From an uncultured Eubacteriales bacterium (GTDB taxonomy: Bacteria > Bacillota > Clostridia > Christensenellales > Aristaeellaceae), in NCBI GenBank assembly GCA_902760595.1, contig CACWHI010000017.1, positions 25,089-89,088 on the forward strand: DNA of 64,000 bases, in the 5' to 3' direction. Both the position numbers and the translations under genes were made by a program. Shown piece by piece: positions 15,860-24,107 of the stretch. How positions within the stretch are numbered: the stretch's first letter is position 1; every line of letters starts with the position of its first letter. Below the pieces are notes generated by a model. It had not been told where the DNA came from. It searched no databases and worked only from the letters and a program-made list of their open reading frames with translations.

Positions 15860-17368
15860 TTATTTTACTTCGCCCTTTTTGGCCGCGCGGCGGTTTTTGA
15901 TGGCCTTGGTAATGATAGGACCGACCACGCTGTATACAGCGATCAGGATGAAGATCAGGGAGATGGGACGGGTCAGGAAGCGGGTATAGTCGCCGCGGGC
16001 GTAGGATACGCCGGTGCGGAAGTATTCCTCGATCTTGGGCCCCAGGATGAAGGAGAGCATGAGGGGCGTCATGGGCATTCCGAACATATCCATGACGACG
16101 CCCAGCACGCCGAAGCCGATCATCAGGTACACGCTGAACATGCTGGTGTTGGCGGTGAACGCGCCCATGAAGCAGATGGTCAGGATGGCGCTGAAGAGAT
16201 AATGATAGGGCGCCTTCAGCAGATAGGGGAACCAGCGCTTGGTCCCCAGCTCGGTGAAGAAGATCAGGACGGCGCTCACCAGCACGATCAGGAAGATCAG
16301 GGCGGCGACTACAGGATTGGTCTTGATGAACATGGGGCCAGCGGTCAGACCCTTGATGGTCATGGCGGAGAGCAGCAGCACGGTGGTGGCGTCGCCGGGG
16401 ATGCCCAGGGAGATCATGGGGATCAGGGCGCCGCCCACGCCAGCGTTGTTCGCGACCTCAGTGGCCCACACGCCGGGGTCGTAGCCGGTGCCGAACTTTT
16501 CGGGATGCTTGTCCATCTTTTTGGCCTGGCCGTAGGCGATCAGGTTGCTGATGCCGCTGCCCATGCCGGGCAGGAAGCCGATGAACAGGCCGATGACCAG
16601 GGACACGATGATGGTCTTCAGGTTGGAGGTGAAATCCTTCAGGGTCAGGCCGAAGCCGCGCAGGGACTTGGTATCCACCGGGGGCATCTCCTGCTGGCCC
16701 TTGGCGTAGGCTGTGGCCACCTGCTGCAGCGCGAAGGTGCCCATCAGCAGGCAGATCATGTTGATGCCGCCGAACAGGTTAGTGTTGTTGAAGGTGAAGC
16801 GCAGCTGGTTGGTGACCTTGTCCGCGCCGATCATCGCCAGGAAGAAGCCGATGAAGGCGGACAGCAGGCCTTTGTAGATGGAGCCGTTGCTCAGGCCGAC
16901 CACCATGGTGATAGCCATCAGGCACAGGGAGAAGTATTCCCAGGGACCGAGGCTCAGGGCGACGTCGGCGATGGCGCCGGAGCAGAGCATAGCCACGATG
17001 ATAGAGATGAACGTGCCGATAAAGGAGCCGGTGATGCCGATGGACAGGGCCCTCGCGGCCTGGCCTTTCTTGGTCATGGGATAGCCGTCGTAGCAGGTGC
17101 CGATGGAGGCCGCGGAGCCGGGAATGCCCACCAGCACGGCGGCGATGAAGGAGCCGCTGACGCCGCCCACGTACATGCCGACCAGCATGGAGAAGCTCAG
17201 CTCCTTGGTCAGCGCGAAGGTCATCGGCAGGATCAGGGTGATGCCCAGACCGCCGGACAGGCCGGGAATGGCGCCCAGCACGCATCCGATCAGCGAGCAC
17301 AGGTACATCATGATGAAGTTGGTGGGCTGGAAAAGAATGCCCAGCGCCTCAATATAGGATTGCAGCAT
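15860..17368 (-). CDS. tctA: Tripartite tricarboxylate transporter, large permease TctA
   Basis: Large membrane subunit (502 aa, about 11-12 helices) of a TTT-family secondary carboxylate importer that receives substrate from the periplasmic-type binding protein TctC. Hallmarks: GAIPGLSGGLGITLILPMTF near residue 28, GIPGSAASIGTCYDGYPMTK near 90, and the mirrored GIPGDATTVLLLSAMTIKG near 330. I start at 17368 (MLQSYIEAL) because GGGAGGA precedes it; a frame start 15 codons upstream overlaps the end region of tctB. Follows tctB by 14 bp. Confidence 0.95.
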   Translation of the reverse strand: MLQSYIEALGILFQPTNFIMMYLCSLIGCVLGAIPGLSGGLGITLILPMTFALTKELSFSMLVGMYVGGVSGSFIAAVLVGIPGSAASIGTCYDGYPMTKKGQAARALSIGITGSFIGTFISIIVAMLCSGAIADVALSLGPWEYFSLCLMAITMVVGLSNGSIYKGLLSAFIGFFLAMIGADKVTNQLRFTFNNTNLFGGINMICLLMGTFALQQVATAYAKGQQEMPPVDTKSLRGFGLTLKDFTSNLKTIIVSLVIGLFIGFLPGMGSGISNLIAYGQAKKMDKHPEKFGTGYDPGVWATEVANNAGVGGALIPMISLGIPGDATTVLLLSAMTIKGLTAGPMFIKTNPVVAALIFLIVLVSAVLIFFTELGTKRWFPYLLKAPYHYLFSAILTICFMGAFTANTSMFSVYLMIGFGVLGVVMDMFGMPMTPLMLSFILGPKIEEYFRTGVSYARGDYTRFLTRPISLIFILIAVYSVVGPIITKAIKNRRAAKKGEVK

Positions 17369-17382
17369 ATTCTTGTCCTCCC

Positions 17383-17877
17383 TTACGGCATGGTGATGCC
17401 GATGGCATCCCACAGTTCACCCTTGGGCAGCGGGATGTGGAAGCCCTGGGTAAAGCCGAAATAGCACAGGGAACCTACGCCCACGCACAGCAGAATGGCG
17501 AAGAGCAGGTTGATCTTCTTTTTGCCCTTCAGCGTCCAGATGAACATGAACATGCCGGCCATGGAGGTGATCCAGAAGCCCAGGTATTTCATGCCCAGCG
17601 CGAAGACGACGGTCTCCGCCATGATGACGCCCAGACGGATCCAGCCCGCCTTGTCCAGGTAGGGCTTGTTGCCATTCTTGGCTTCCTTGGGGCCGTCGAA
17701 GATCATGGACAGGATGGCGAACAGCGCGATGCCGGCGGCGGAGATATAGGGGAAGAAGCGCGGGCCGGGCTCGCGGGCTACCAGGCGTGTGGGTACCTGG
17801 CCGGTCTGCCATACGATCCAGGCGGACAGCGCCAGGCACAGACCGCCCATGACATAAGTGCGGTTGAATTTCTTCAT
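17383..17877 (-). CDS. tctB: Tripartite tricarboxylate transporter, small subunit TctB
   Basis: Small membrane subunit of the TTT importer: 164 aa with four hydrophobic segments (~8-25, 40-58, 85-110, 118-150). Sequence is poorly conserved in this family, but size, topology, and position between tctC and tctA identify it. Preceded by GGAGGC and by a hairpin that separates it from tctC. Confidence 0.9.
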   Translation of the reverse strand: MKKFNRTYVMGGLCLALSAWIVWQTGQVPTRLVAREPGPRFFPYISAAGIALFAILSMIFDGPKEAKNGNKPYLDKAGWIRLGVIMAETVVFALGMKYLGFWITSMAGMFMFIWTLKGKKKINLLFAILLCVGVGSLCYFGFTQGFHIPLPKGELWDAIGITMP

Positions 17878-17915
17878 CGGAGACAGCCTCCTGTTTTGAG
17901 TTTTTTAGTAAATAA

Positions 17916-17941
17916 GCCCGGCAACAAGGCCGTTGCCGGGC
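17916..17941 (-). terminator. Attenuator-like hairpin after tctC
   Basis: A perfect 10-bp stem GCCCGGCAAC/GTTGCCGGGC followed on the minus strand by TTATTTACTAAAAAA. Its place between tctC and tctB suggests partial termination, so the binding protein would be made in excess over the membrane subunits. Confidence 0.65.
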
Positions 17942-17968
17942 CGTCAACAATCGTGACTTATGCTTTGA

Positions 17969-18976
17969 TCAGCGGGTCTTCAGGCCCAGACCGGTCACCA
18001 GGCCGTCCAGGAATTCCCACTCGGTGGTGAAGGCCGCCTGGGTGTCTTCGAAGTTCACGGGAGCCACGAAGGTCGCCATGGCCTTGTTGCCCTCCACGAA
18101 GGAAGCGGCTTCGCTGGCCTTGCAGATGGCCTCGTTGATGGCCTGGCAGACTTCGTCGGGGGTGCCGGCGGGAGCGTACACATAGTAGTTGCTGTCCCAG
18201 GTGGCGGATTCGACGCCCTGTTCGGGGCCGGAGGCATACTGGCTGCCCAGCTCGGTGCCCAGCAGCTCGCTCATGCTCGCGATGGTGGACATCTTGGGAC
18301 CGATGGTGCCCAGGATGGTCAGGCGGCCGTCCGCTTCATAGGACAGGGCGTTGGGGATGGAGCAGTTGGCGATGTCGATGGAGCCGGAAGCCACGTTGGT
18401 CAGCTTGTCGGCTTCGGAGGCGCACTGCACATACATGGCCAGGTCCTTGTCGCCCGCGATGGCTTCCACGAAGGAGGTGAAGATCATCTGGGTGGTGCCG
18501 CCCAGGGAGCAGCCGATCATGACGTAGCCGGGGTTGGCCTTCAGGTATTCAGCCAGCTCGGTGAAGTTCTTGTAGGGGGCGTTGGGGCCGGCGATGATGG
18601 CCTGGGGGCCGCCCAGGTTCATGATGCCCACGATCTTCGCCTGGTCCTTCAGGTTGATGTTGGAGGAGCCGGTGTACCACTGGATGATGGCGCCGCCGTG
18701 GCAGGTGCCCAGGTTGTAGCCGTCGGGCTTGGCGTTGATGACGGTGGCCATGCCGACTTCGCTGGTCTCATAGTTGTTCACGACGAAGTTGACGCCGGGG
18801 CAGACTTCGCCCAGGGCCTGGGTCAGGTAGCGGGTGTACAGGTCAGTGCCGCCGCCGGCCTTGGCGTTGACGTGGAAATACACGGTGTCGCCGGCCTTCC
18901 AGGCATCCGCCATCGCGGGAACGGCCAGGGCCAGGCAAAGGATAGAGACGAGCAGGACAGCGAGGAACTTCTTCAT
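17969..18976 (-). CDS. tctC: Tripartite tricarboxylate transporter substrate-binding protein TctC
   Basis: Extracytoplasmic solute receptor for the TTT importer, 335 aa. A signal peptide (MKKFLAVLLVSILCLALAV) ends near AMADA; no lipobox cysteine is seen, so the anchoring mode is unclear. The mature part is a two-lobed Bug-type receptor with GGGTDLYTRYLTQAL in the first lobe and the TCHGGAIIQWYTG region at the ligand cleft. Natural ligands range from citrate to aromatic carboxylates and cannot be read here. It is the first gene of the operon and is divergent from a LysR regulator. Confidence 0.93.
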   Translation of the reverse strand: MKKFLAVLLVSILCLALAVPAMADAWKAGDTVYFHVNAKAGGGTDLYTRYLTQALGEVCPGVNFVVNNYETSEVGMATVINAKPDGYNLGTCHGGAIIQWYTGSSNINLKDQAKIVGIMNLGGPQAIIAGPNAPYKNFTELAEYLKANPGYVMIGCSLGGTTQMIFTSFVEAIAGDKDLAMYVQCASEADKLTNVASGSIDIANCSIPNALSYEADGRLTILGTIGPKMSTIASMSELLGTELGSQYASGPEQGVESATWDSNYYVYAPAGTPDEVCQAINEAICKASEAASFVEGNKAMATFVAPVNFEDTQAAFTTEWEFLDGLVTGLGLKTR

Positions 18977-19043
18977 GCGTTGTTACATCCTTTCTTGTTC
19001 AGTTGTCACGGGATAAAAGGCACGATGCCTTGATACAGTAAGT

Positions 19044-19072
19044 ATGATAACGTGAAGGCTGCCGGTTGACAA
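19044..19072 (-). promoter_or_regulatory. SigA-type promoter of tctCBA
   Basis: TTGTCA (19067-19072), 17 bp, TATCAT (19044-19049), reading leftward, ~70 bp before the tctC ATG. Its -35 hexamer overlaps the -35 of the rightward lysR promoter by five bases. Confidence 0.7.
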
Positions 19073-19094
19073 TCCCCGCTTTCTTGTATATGAT
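19066..19094 (+). promoter_or_regulatory. SigA-type promoter of the two lysR genes
   Basis: Perfect TTGACA (19066-19071), 17 bp, TATGAT (19089-19094), reading rightward, ~30 bp before the ATG of the first regulator. Confidence 0.8.
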
Positions 19095-19124
19095 ATGCCT
19101 AAAAGTTGTAGGCAGGTGACGGCG

Positions 19125-20102
19125 ATGAACCTGGATCAGCTACCTTATTTTGTGGCGATTGCGTCTTACGGGAGCCTTTCTTCCGCTTCCCGACGGCTGG
19201 ATGTGTCCCAGCAGGCCCTCAGCAGCTATCTGGCCGAATTGGAGCGGGGCGTTGGAATGCCTTTATTTTTCAGAAGCAGGCAAAAGCTGTACCTGACCGA
19301 GGCGGGGAAGCGCTACCTGAAGGGGGCGCAGGATATCCTGAACGAGATCGGCCGGGCCCGCAGCGCCATCCAGATGCTGGACCGGGGGCCGGACCAGGAG
19401 CTGCATATGGGCATATCCGCGCACTCTGGCGCTCTGTTGCTGGCGGATTGCGCGCTGGAATTCGGGCAGCGCTATCCGGGCGTGCAGCTGATCTCCCATG
19501 AAGGCTATTCCATGGACCTGAGGCGGATGGTTCAGGAGGGGATCGTGACTTTAGCCCTGACGGCCCTGGAATCAGAATCATTCGCTGGTTTACAGGTGAT
19601 CCCTTTATGCCGGGATGAGTTTGTTCTCGCGATGCCGGCCTATCATCCCCGGGCGAAGCGGGCGGCCTCCTTTGAAGAGCTGCCGGCGGCCGACCTGCAG
19701 GAATTCCGCGATGAGGTGTTTGTCCGCTCCACGCCGGAGACATCGACGTACCGGATGATGGAACCGCTTTTTGACCGGGCGGGCTTCCGGCCGACAGTGG
19801 CGGTTTCCTCCCCCAACATCAACATGATCAAGAAGCTGATCCGCACAGGCTGCGGCATTGGCTTTCTGCGCTACAGCAGCGATCCCGCCTTCTGCTATTA
19901 CAGACTGAAGACTCCTCCCTATTCCTTTAACAGCGTCATCGCGGCCCCGGGACATGTGTTCAGCGAACCCGAACGCTATATGATCTACCTGATCAATAAG
20001 TATATGGTGCACGAAAACGCCGTCCTGATCAAGACGGATGCCCTGATGAGCATCATCCGTGAGTTCAGCCCGGAGGATTACCAGGCGGAGGTGATCCAGT
20101 GA
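19125..20102 (+). CDS. LysR-type transcriptional regulator, likely controls tctCBA
   Basis: A 325-aa LysR-family regulator: N-terminal winged HTH (residues ~1-60, LSSASRRLDVSQQALSSYL) and a C-terminal effector-binding domain (~90-300). The start at 19125 is chosen because AGGTGACG lies upstream and an earlier ATG (19095) would abut the -10 box. Being divergent from tctC with shared promoter DNA is the classic LysR arrangement, so it probably activates the transporter operon in response to the imported carboxylate and represses itself. It overlaps the next regulator by 4 bp. Confidence 0.92.
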   Translation: MNLDQLPYFVAIASYGSLSSASRRLDVSQQALSSYLAELERGVGMPLFFRSRQKLYLTEAGKRYLKGAQDILNEIGRARSAIQMLDRGPDQELHMGISAHSGALLLADCALEFGQRYPGVQLISHEGYSMDLRRMVQEGIVTLALTALESESFAGLQVIPLCRDEFVLAMPAYHPRAKRAASFEELPAADLQEFRDEVFVRSTPETSTYRMMEPLFDRAGFRPTVAVSSPNINMIKKLIRTGCGIGFLRYSSDPAFCYYRLKTPPYSFNSVIAAPGHVFSEPERYMIYLINKYMVHENAVLIKTDALMSIIREFSPEDYQAEVIQ

Positions 20103-20947
20103 ATACGAAGATCCTGGAATACATGATCGCCATTGCGCAGGAGCGCTCCATCTCCAGGGCGGCTGAACGCTTTTACCTGACGCAGCCGGTCCTGTCCAGG
20201 CATCTGAAGAAAATCGAAGCCGGGGCGGGCACACCGCTGTTTCTCCGCCAGAAGGACGGCATGGCGCTGACCGAGGCGGGGCGCATCTATATCAACAGCG
20301 CCCAGAATATCCTGCACATGGAAGCCGAAATGGAAGCCGACCTACGCGCCATGCTGGAGGAGGAGAAAAACACGCTGCGCGTCTATGTGGATTTTCCGTA
20401 CATCAGCCTGCTATCGGAGCGCATTCTGCCGGAAATGCGTAAAAAGCACCCGCATGTGCGGGTCCACTTCATATACGCCGGTACAGATGACATTCAGTCG
20501 TCCTTTTCCTCCGGAGCGGCGGGTATCGGTATCCTGATCTCTCCGGACCGCCGGTTTACGGGCCTCGAATATATCCCGCTCCGTACGGACGAAGTGGTGG
20601 TGATCAGGCCCAACGGTCATGGGGCTGAGGACACGATCTTCATGCAGCCGCTGGGCACTTCGCTGCGCGCCGCGGAGGACCGCTGGCTGAAGCGCCAGGA
20701 CGCCGCGTTCGGGGTGATCATGGAGGTGCAGACCTTCCGGGCCGGCCTGGAGGGGGCCTGGGCGGGCCAGGGCTGCGCCTGCGTGCTGCGGAGCATGGCG
20801 GAAAAGGAAGACCTCCAACGGCTGGAGGGCGTTTCTTCCCTGCCGTTCGAGGTCTGTGTGGCGTATCCGAAAAACATGGTGTTCCGTCCCGCCGGCCGCG
20901 CGCTGCTGCAGGAGATCCTGCGGGTTTCCGGCGATTATTTCAGGTAG
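20099..20947 (+). CDS. Second LysR-type transcriptional regulator
   Basis: A 282-aa LysR protein with the HTH SISRAAERFYLTQPVLSRHL (residues ~15-34) and a substrate domain from ~90. It starts at a GTG that overlaps the TGA of the preceding lysR gene (GTGA), so the two are translationally coupled. The two proteins differ clearly in sequence, so this is not a recent duplication. Together they could sense different ligands or form a heteromeric regulator of the tct locus; this is inference. Confidence 0.9.
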   Translation: MNTKILEYMIAIAQERSISRAAERFYLTQPVLSRHLKKIEAGAGTPLFLRQKDGMALTEAGRIYINSAQNILHMEAEMEADLRAMLEEEKNTLRVYVDFPYISLLSERILPEMRKKHPHVRVHFIYAGTDDIQSSFSSGAAGIGILISPDRRFTGLEYIPLRTDEVVVIRPNGHGAEDTIFMQPLGTSLRAAEDRWLKRQDAAFGVIMEVQTFRAGLEGAWAGQGCACVLRSMAEKEDLQRLEGVSSLPFEVCVAYPKNMVFRPAGRALLQEILRVSGDYFR

Positions 20948-21245
20948 GCGCGGGGGCCCGCCTATGTGCGCGTATACATGTCATCTATGCTGTACAGTCT
21001 GCAATGGCGTGCGCTGTTCCCTTGTCTGCGTTAACTGCTTGTTCAGTATGCTCAGCTCCGCGATTCGACCTCTGAAAACCATTTCGATGGCGCCTTCAGC
21101 AAAATTGAAATCACCGAAATCGAGTTGAGCGAAATTGATTTCGGCGAAATGCATTAGATCAGCATTTAAGCCTGAAAGCAAGCGCGATCAGTAAAACTGA
21201 TTGAGCATTTCCGGGTTATGATTGGACACGGGAAGCGCCGTCTCA
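20948..21245. other. Gene-free region with short GAAATC/GATTTC inverted repeats
   Basis: No supported gene in this 298-bp gap. It holds a repetitive stretch (21095-21155) where GAAAT-type words recur, including the inverted pair CCGAAATC (21114-21121) and GATTTCGG (21137-21144), able to form an 8-bp stem. Its function is unknown; short frames here encode a low-complexity Phe-Ala-Glu pattern produced by the repeat. Confidence 0.5.
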
Positions 21246-22034
21246 TCATGCTTCCCGGCTCAGCAGCCGCTCATAGATCTCCCGGTCCAGATCCTTATAA
21301 ACGTTGAAAACCACTTTCATCCCGCTTCCGGTCTCGTCCAGCCAGTTCCGAACGGTTTCCACTGCGATCTCGGCTGCCCTCTGATTCGGAAACATAAAGA
21401 CACCGGTTGAGATACAGCAGAAAGCGATACTTTCAAGATCGTTTTCCGCCGCCAGCCCGAGGCAGGAGCGGTAGCAGGAGGCCAGGAGCCGCTCATGCTC
21501 AGCCGTCAGCGGACCGTCCACGATGGGGCCGACCGTGTGCAGCACATATCGGGCCGGAAGGTTGAAGCCCGGCGTGATCTTCGCCCGGCCAGCCGGCTCC
21601 TCATGCCGCTGTTTCCGCATGATCTCGTGGCAGGCCAGGCGCAGCTGGATCCCCGCCATGGTGTGGATGATGTTGTCGATGCACCCGTGGCACGGTGAAA
21701 AACAGCCGAGCAGCTGGCTATTGGCGGCGTTGACGATCGCGCCGCAGCTGAGCCGCGTGATATCGCCCTGCCAGAGGACGACGCGCGGATCCGCCGCGGA
21801 CGGTTCCAGCGCCGCGGCGTCCACGACGCCTTTTTCCGCCGTCATCTGCCGCAGGAAATCGTCCTGTACGCGCAGGAAGCCTTCGTCCGCGGGCATGGGC
21901 GGGCGCACGTTCATCAGGCTCCGGAGCAGCCGCCACCGGCGGTCGGGCAGCGCCGGCACGGGCGTGTCCGCGTACTCCGGCATTTCTTTGAGCAGCTCGT
22001 CGATCAGCCGCTTACATCTTTCCTGCTGGTCCAT
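21246..22034 (-). CDS. Zinc-dependent macrodomain protein-ADP-ribose hydrolase
   Basis: A 262-aa protein: N-terminal helical extension (~1-75), then a macrodomain with VVLWQGDITRLSCGAIVNAA and the ADP-ribose loop. The segment GCFSPCHGCIDNIIHT carries the Cys/His residues that bind zinc in the Zn-macro subfamily (S. aureus and S. pyogenes type) which removes mono-ADP-ribose from proteins. It should therefore reverse modification by the SirTM encoded at 12246-13133. The start at 22034 has AGGAGGA upstream, and a promoter lies at 22101-22129; an ATG 15 codons earlier has no such site. Confidence 0.93.
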   Translation of the reverse strand: MDQQERCKRLIDELLKEMPEYADTPVPALPDRRWRLLRSLMNVRPPMPADEGFLRVQDDFLRQMTAEKGVVDAAALEPSAADPRVVLWQGDITRLSCGAIVNAANSQLLGCFSPCHGCIDNIIHTMAGIQLRLACHEIMRKQRHEEPAGRAKITPGFNLPARYVLHTVGPIVDGPLTAEHERLLASCYRSCLGLAAENDLESIAFCCISTGVFMFPNQRAAEIAVETVRNWLDETGSGMKVVFNVYKDLDREIYERLLSREA

Positions 22035-22100
22035 GCGTCCTCCTGTGCTCAAAACAGCTGCGGGGCTGCGCTGGGGCATTGCGCAACCGTCCCTGCGTTC

Positions 22101-22129
22101 ATTCTATCGTGCCGCGCCGGCTGTGTCAA
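22101..22129 (-). promoter_or_regulatory. SigA-type promoter of the Zn-macrodomain gene
   Basis: TTGACA (22124-22129), 17 bp, TAGAAT (22101-22106), reading leftward about 65 bp before the ATG. Confidence 0.75.
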
Positions 22130-22180
22130 CGGCAATAAACATGGATGTCATGCCTGAAAGATGAATGTGCTCTCAAAAGC

Positions 22181-22204
22181 AAAACCCTCCCGTTTCCGGG
22201 AGGG
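22181..22204 (-). terminator. Rho-independent terminator after the ferredoxin gene
   Basis: A perfect 8-bp stem CCCTCCCG/CGGGAGGG with a GAAA tetraloop on the minus strand, followed by TTTTGCTTTT. Confidence 0.9.
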
Positions 22205-22228
22205 AAATTTGCTTGGCCAGTCAGGCTG

Positions 22229-22399
22229 TTAGGCCTGCTCGGGAGCGCCGACGGGGCAGGTTTCCGCGCAGGTGCCGCAGTCGATGCACTTATTGGCGTC
22301 GATTTCGTACTTGCCTTCGCCCTCGGAGATCGCTTCTACCGGGCACTCAGCGGCGCAGGCGCCGCAAGCGATGCACGCGTCAGAAATTTTGTAAGCCAT
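22229..22399 (-). CDS. 2[4Fe-4S] ferredoxin
   Basis: A 56-aa clostridial-type ferredoxin, an electron carrier for anaerobic redox enzymes. Both cluster motifs are present: CIACGACAAECP and CIDCGTCAETCP (CxxCxxCxxxCP twice), with a short spacer between them. The product starts MAYKISDACIACG. The ATG at 22399 is preceded by AAGGAGG, with its own promoter upstream and a strong terminator downstream, so it is a monocistronic, probably highly expressed gene. Confidence 0.96.
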   Translation of the reverse strand: MAYKISDACIACGACAAECPVEAISEGEGKYEIDANKCIDCGTCAETCPVGAPEQA

Positions 22400-22457
22400 T
22401 GTTAAGCCTCCTTCATCGAATGAACAGAATTGAGCGGGTCACTCATACTGTGCGCCT

Positions 22458-22486
22458 ATCATATCATCAATTCCTGGAAAATGCAA
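22458..22486 (-). promoter_or_regulatory. SigA-type promoter of the ferredoxin gene
   Basis: TTGCAT (22481-22486), 17 bp, TATGAT (22458-22463), reading leftward about 58 bp before the ATG. The AT-rich stretch 22487-22530 upstream could act as an UP element. Confidence 0.75.
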
Positions 22487-22580
22487 CAAAATTAGACTAT
22501 TCTAACTAAAAATAACATGGATTTGCAGATTGAACATATGTTCATGTGTTATGAGGCGAAAGCGCCGGCGCCACCGGCGT

Positions 22581-23306
22581 TTACCGGAGGCCCTTCGCGG
22601 CGTGGATGCGGGCGTCCAGCCGGCTTTCAAGGTATCGCAGCAGGGGGATCAGCGGGGCGTCCCTGGCCGGGAGCGCCGTCTTCTCAACGCCGTTGATCAT
22701 GACGTCGCGGATCCACGCGATCTGTTCGGGCGTCAGCGGCAGGGCCGGGGTATCGGCGTTCACGCAATCCCGGCAGCGCAGTCCGCCGCCGTCGATATCC
22801 ATGTAGGCCGGGACGCCGGGCGGAACGGGCTTCCCGCAGTGGACGCAGGCGTCCAGGCGGGGCCGCCAGCCGGAGAGGGCGGCGTCCATCAGCAGGAAGG
22901 CGGCGGTCACCGCCCGCGGGTCCAGCGGCAGGTAGCACAGGCGCTTCAGGCTCCTGGCCAGCAGCAGGAAGAGCTTCGCGTTGCCCTCGCCCGGCAGGGC
23001 CTGCAGGCGCAGGACCTCCAGCATGCAGGCGGCGTAGCGCAGGCGCTCGTAATCCTCCCGCAGGGGATAAAAGCTGTCGATCAGCTGGAAGGAGGTGACC
23101 GTCATCCGCCCCTTGCCCTGGTACAGCACGTATTCACCGTAGGTGAAGGCCTGGGCGGCGGACATGAGGGGACTCTGGGGCTTCTTGCAGCCCCGGCACA
23201 GCGCGTCCAGCTGCCCGTACCCGGGGGAAAGCAGGCTCAGCATGCGGTCATTGTCACGGTAATCCGCCGTATGCAGCACGATGGCCTGGGTGGTGATGTA
23301 GGGCAT
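22581..23306 (-). CDS. recO: DNA repair protein RecO
   Basis: Mediator that helps RecR load RecA onto SSB-coated DNA. The 241-aa protein has the N-terminal OB-fold (~1-80, ITTQAIVLHTADYRDNDRML) and a helical domain with a zinc-binding four-Cys site (CVHCGKP and LRCRDC, ~145-175). Last gene of a recD2-comF-recO run; 31 bp separate it from comF. Confidence 0.95.
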   Translation of the reverse strand: MPYITTQAIVLHTADYRDNDRMLSLLSPGYGQLDALCRGCKKPQSPLMSAAQAFTYGEYVLYQGKGRMTVTSFQLIDSFYPLREDYERLRYAACMLEVLRLQALPGEGNAKLFLLLARSLKRLCYLPLDPRAVTAAFLLMDAALSGWRPRLDACVHCGKPVPPGVPAYMDIDGGGLRCRDCVNADTPALPLTPEQIAWIRDVMINGVEKTALPARDAPLIPLLRYLESRLDARIHAAKGLR

Positions 23307-23337
23307 GTCAGGACCTCCCTTCCGCGATGACGCGCCT

Positions 23338-24105
23338 TTATGGCATGACTGACGACTTTCGGCAGCGTTTCTTTTTCTGTTTTGTGGGCGTGAAATAGCG
23401 TCCCGCGCCGGGGGCGATGGCCGCGCAGAGCAGCTGCACGTCCGCCGCGCCCTGCTCCCGCAGGACCCTGGCGCAGGCCAGGGCGGTCGCGCCGCTGGTG
23501 CGCACGTCGTCCACCAGCAGCACGCGCTGCCCGCGGATATCCGCGCCGGGCGCGGGAGCGAAGGCCCCCGCCAGGTTCCGCTGCCGCTCCTGAATGGTGT
23601 GGATGCCGGACTGGCGTCTGGTGTTCCTGACGCGGACCAGGCACTCCCTGACGGGCAGGCCGCGCAGGCGGCCCACGAGCATGGCCAGCAGAAAGGACTG
23701 GTTGTAGCCGCGCTCCAGCTGGCGCCGCCTGCCGAGCGGCACGGGAACCAGCACGTCCGCCCCGGCCTCCTCTGCCGCCTCCGCCATGCGCGGGGCCAGC
23801 AGGGCGGCCGCCTGGGTATCGCCCGAAAACTTGAGCCGCAGGATCAGCCCGCGCACCGCCCCGCGATAGCGGTAGGGGGAAAAGGTGCGCGTGATCAGGC
23901 GCTCCGGATCGCGCCTGCAGACGGGGCAGGCCTGTCCGGCGCGCAGCACGCTCAGGCACCGCGGGCAGAGGGCCTCGGTGCGGTATCCTGCGCGCAGCAG
24001 CTGCGCCAGGCAGTCCGGGCACAGCGGCAGGCCGTCCACGATGTCCGACGTCTGCCCGCAGGCTGCGCAGTGCGCGCCGACGGGACTCAGCAGGTGCGGC
24101 AGCAT
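23338..24105 (-). CDS. comF: ComF-family phosphoribosyltransferase-like protein
   Basis: A 255-aa competence-associated protein. It opens with zinc-finger Cys pairs (CAACGQ, CPDCL, CPRCL, CPVC) and ends in a type I phosphoribosyltransferase domain with the PRPP motif VLLVDDVRTSGATA. In naturally competent bacteria ComF acts with ComFA on incoming single-stranded DNA. The start at 24105 (MLPHLLSP) sits 2 bp past the recD2 stop; a frame starting at 24165 would lie inside recD2 without a ribosome site. Its place beside recD2 and recO fits a DNA uptake/recombination role. Confidence 0.9.
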   Translation of the reverse strand: MLPHLLSPVGAHCAACGQTSDIVDGLPLCPDCLAQLLRAGYRTEALCPRCLSVLRAGQACPVCRRDPERLITRTFSPYRYRGAVRGLILRLKFSGDTQAAALLAPRMAEAAEEAGADVLVPVPLGRRRQLERGYNQSFLLAMLVGRLRGLPVRECLVRVRNTRRQSGIHTIQERQRNLAGAFAPAPGADIRGQRVLLVDDVRTSGATALACARVLREQGAADVQLLCAAIAPGAGRYFTPTKQKKKRCRKSSVMP

Positions 24106-24107
24106 GG

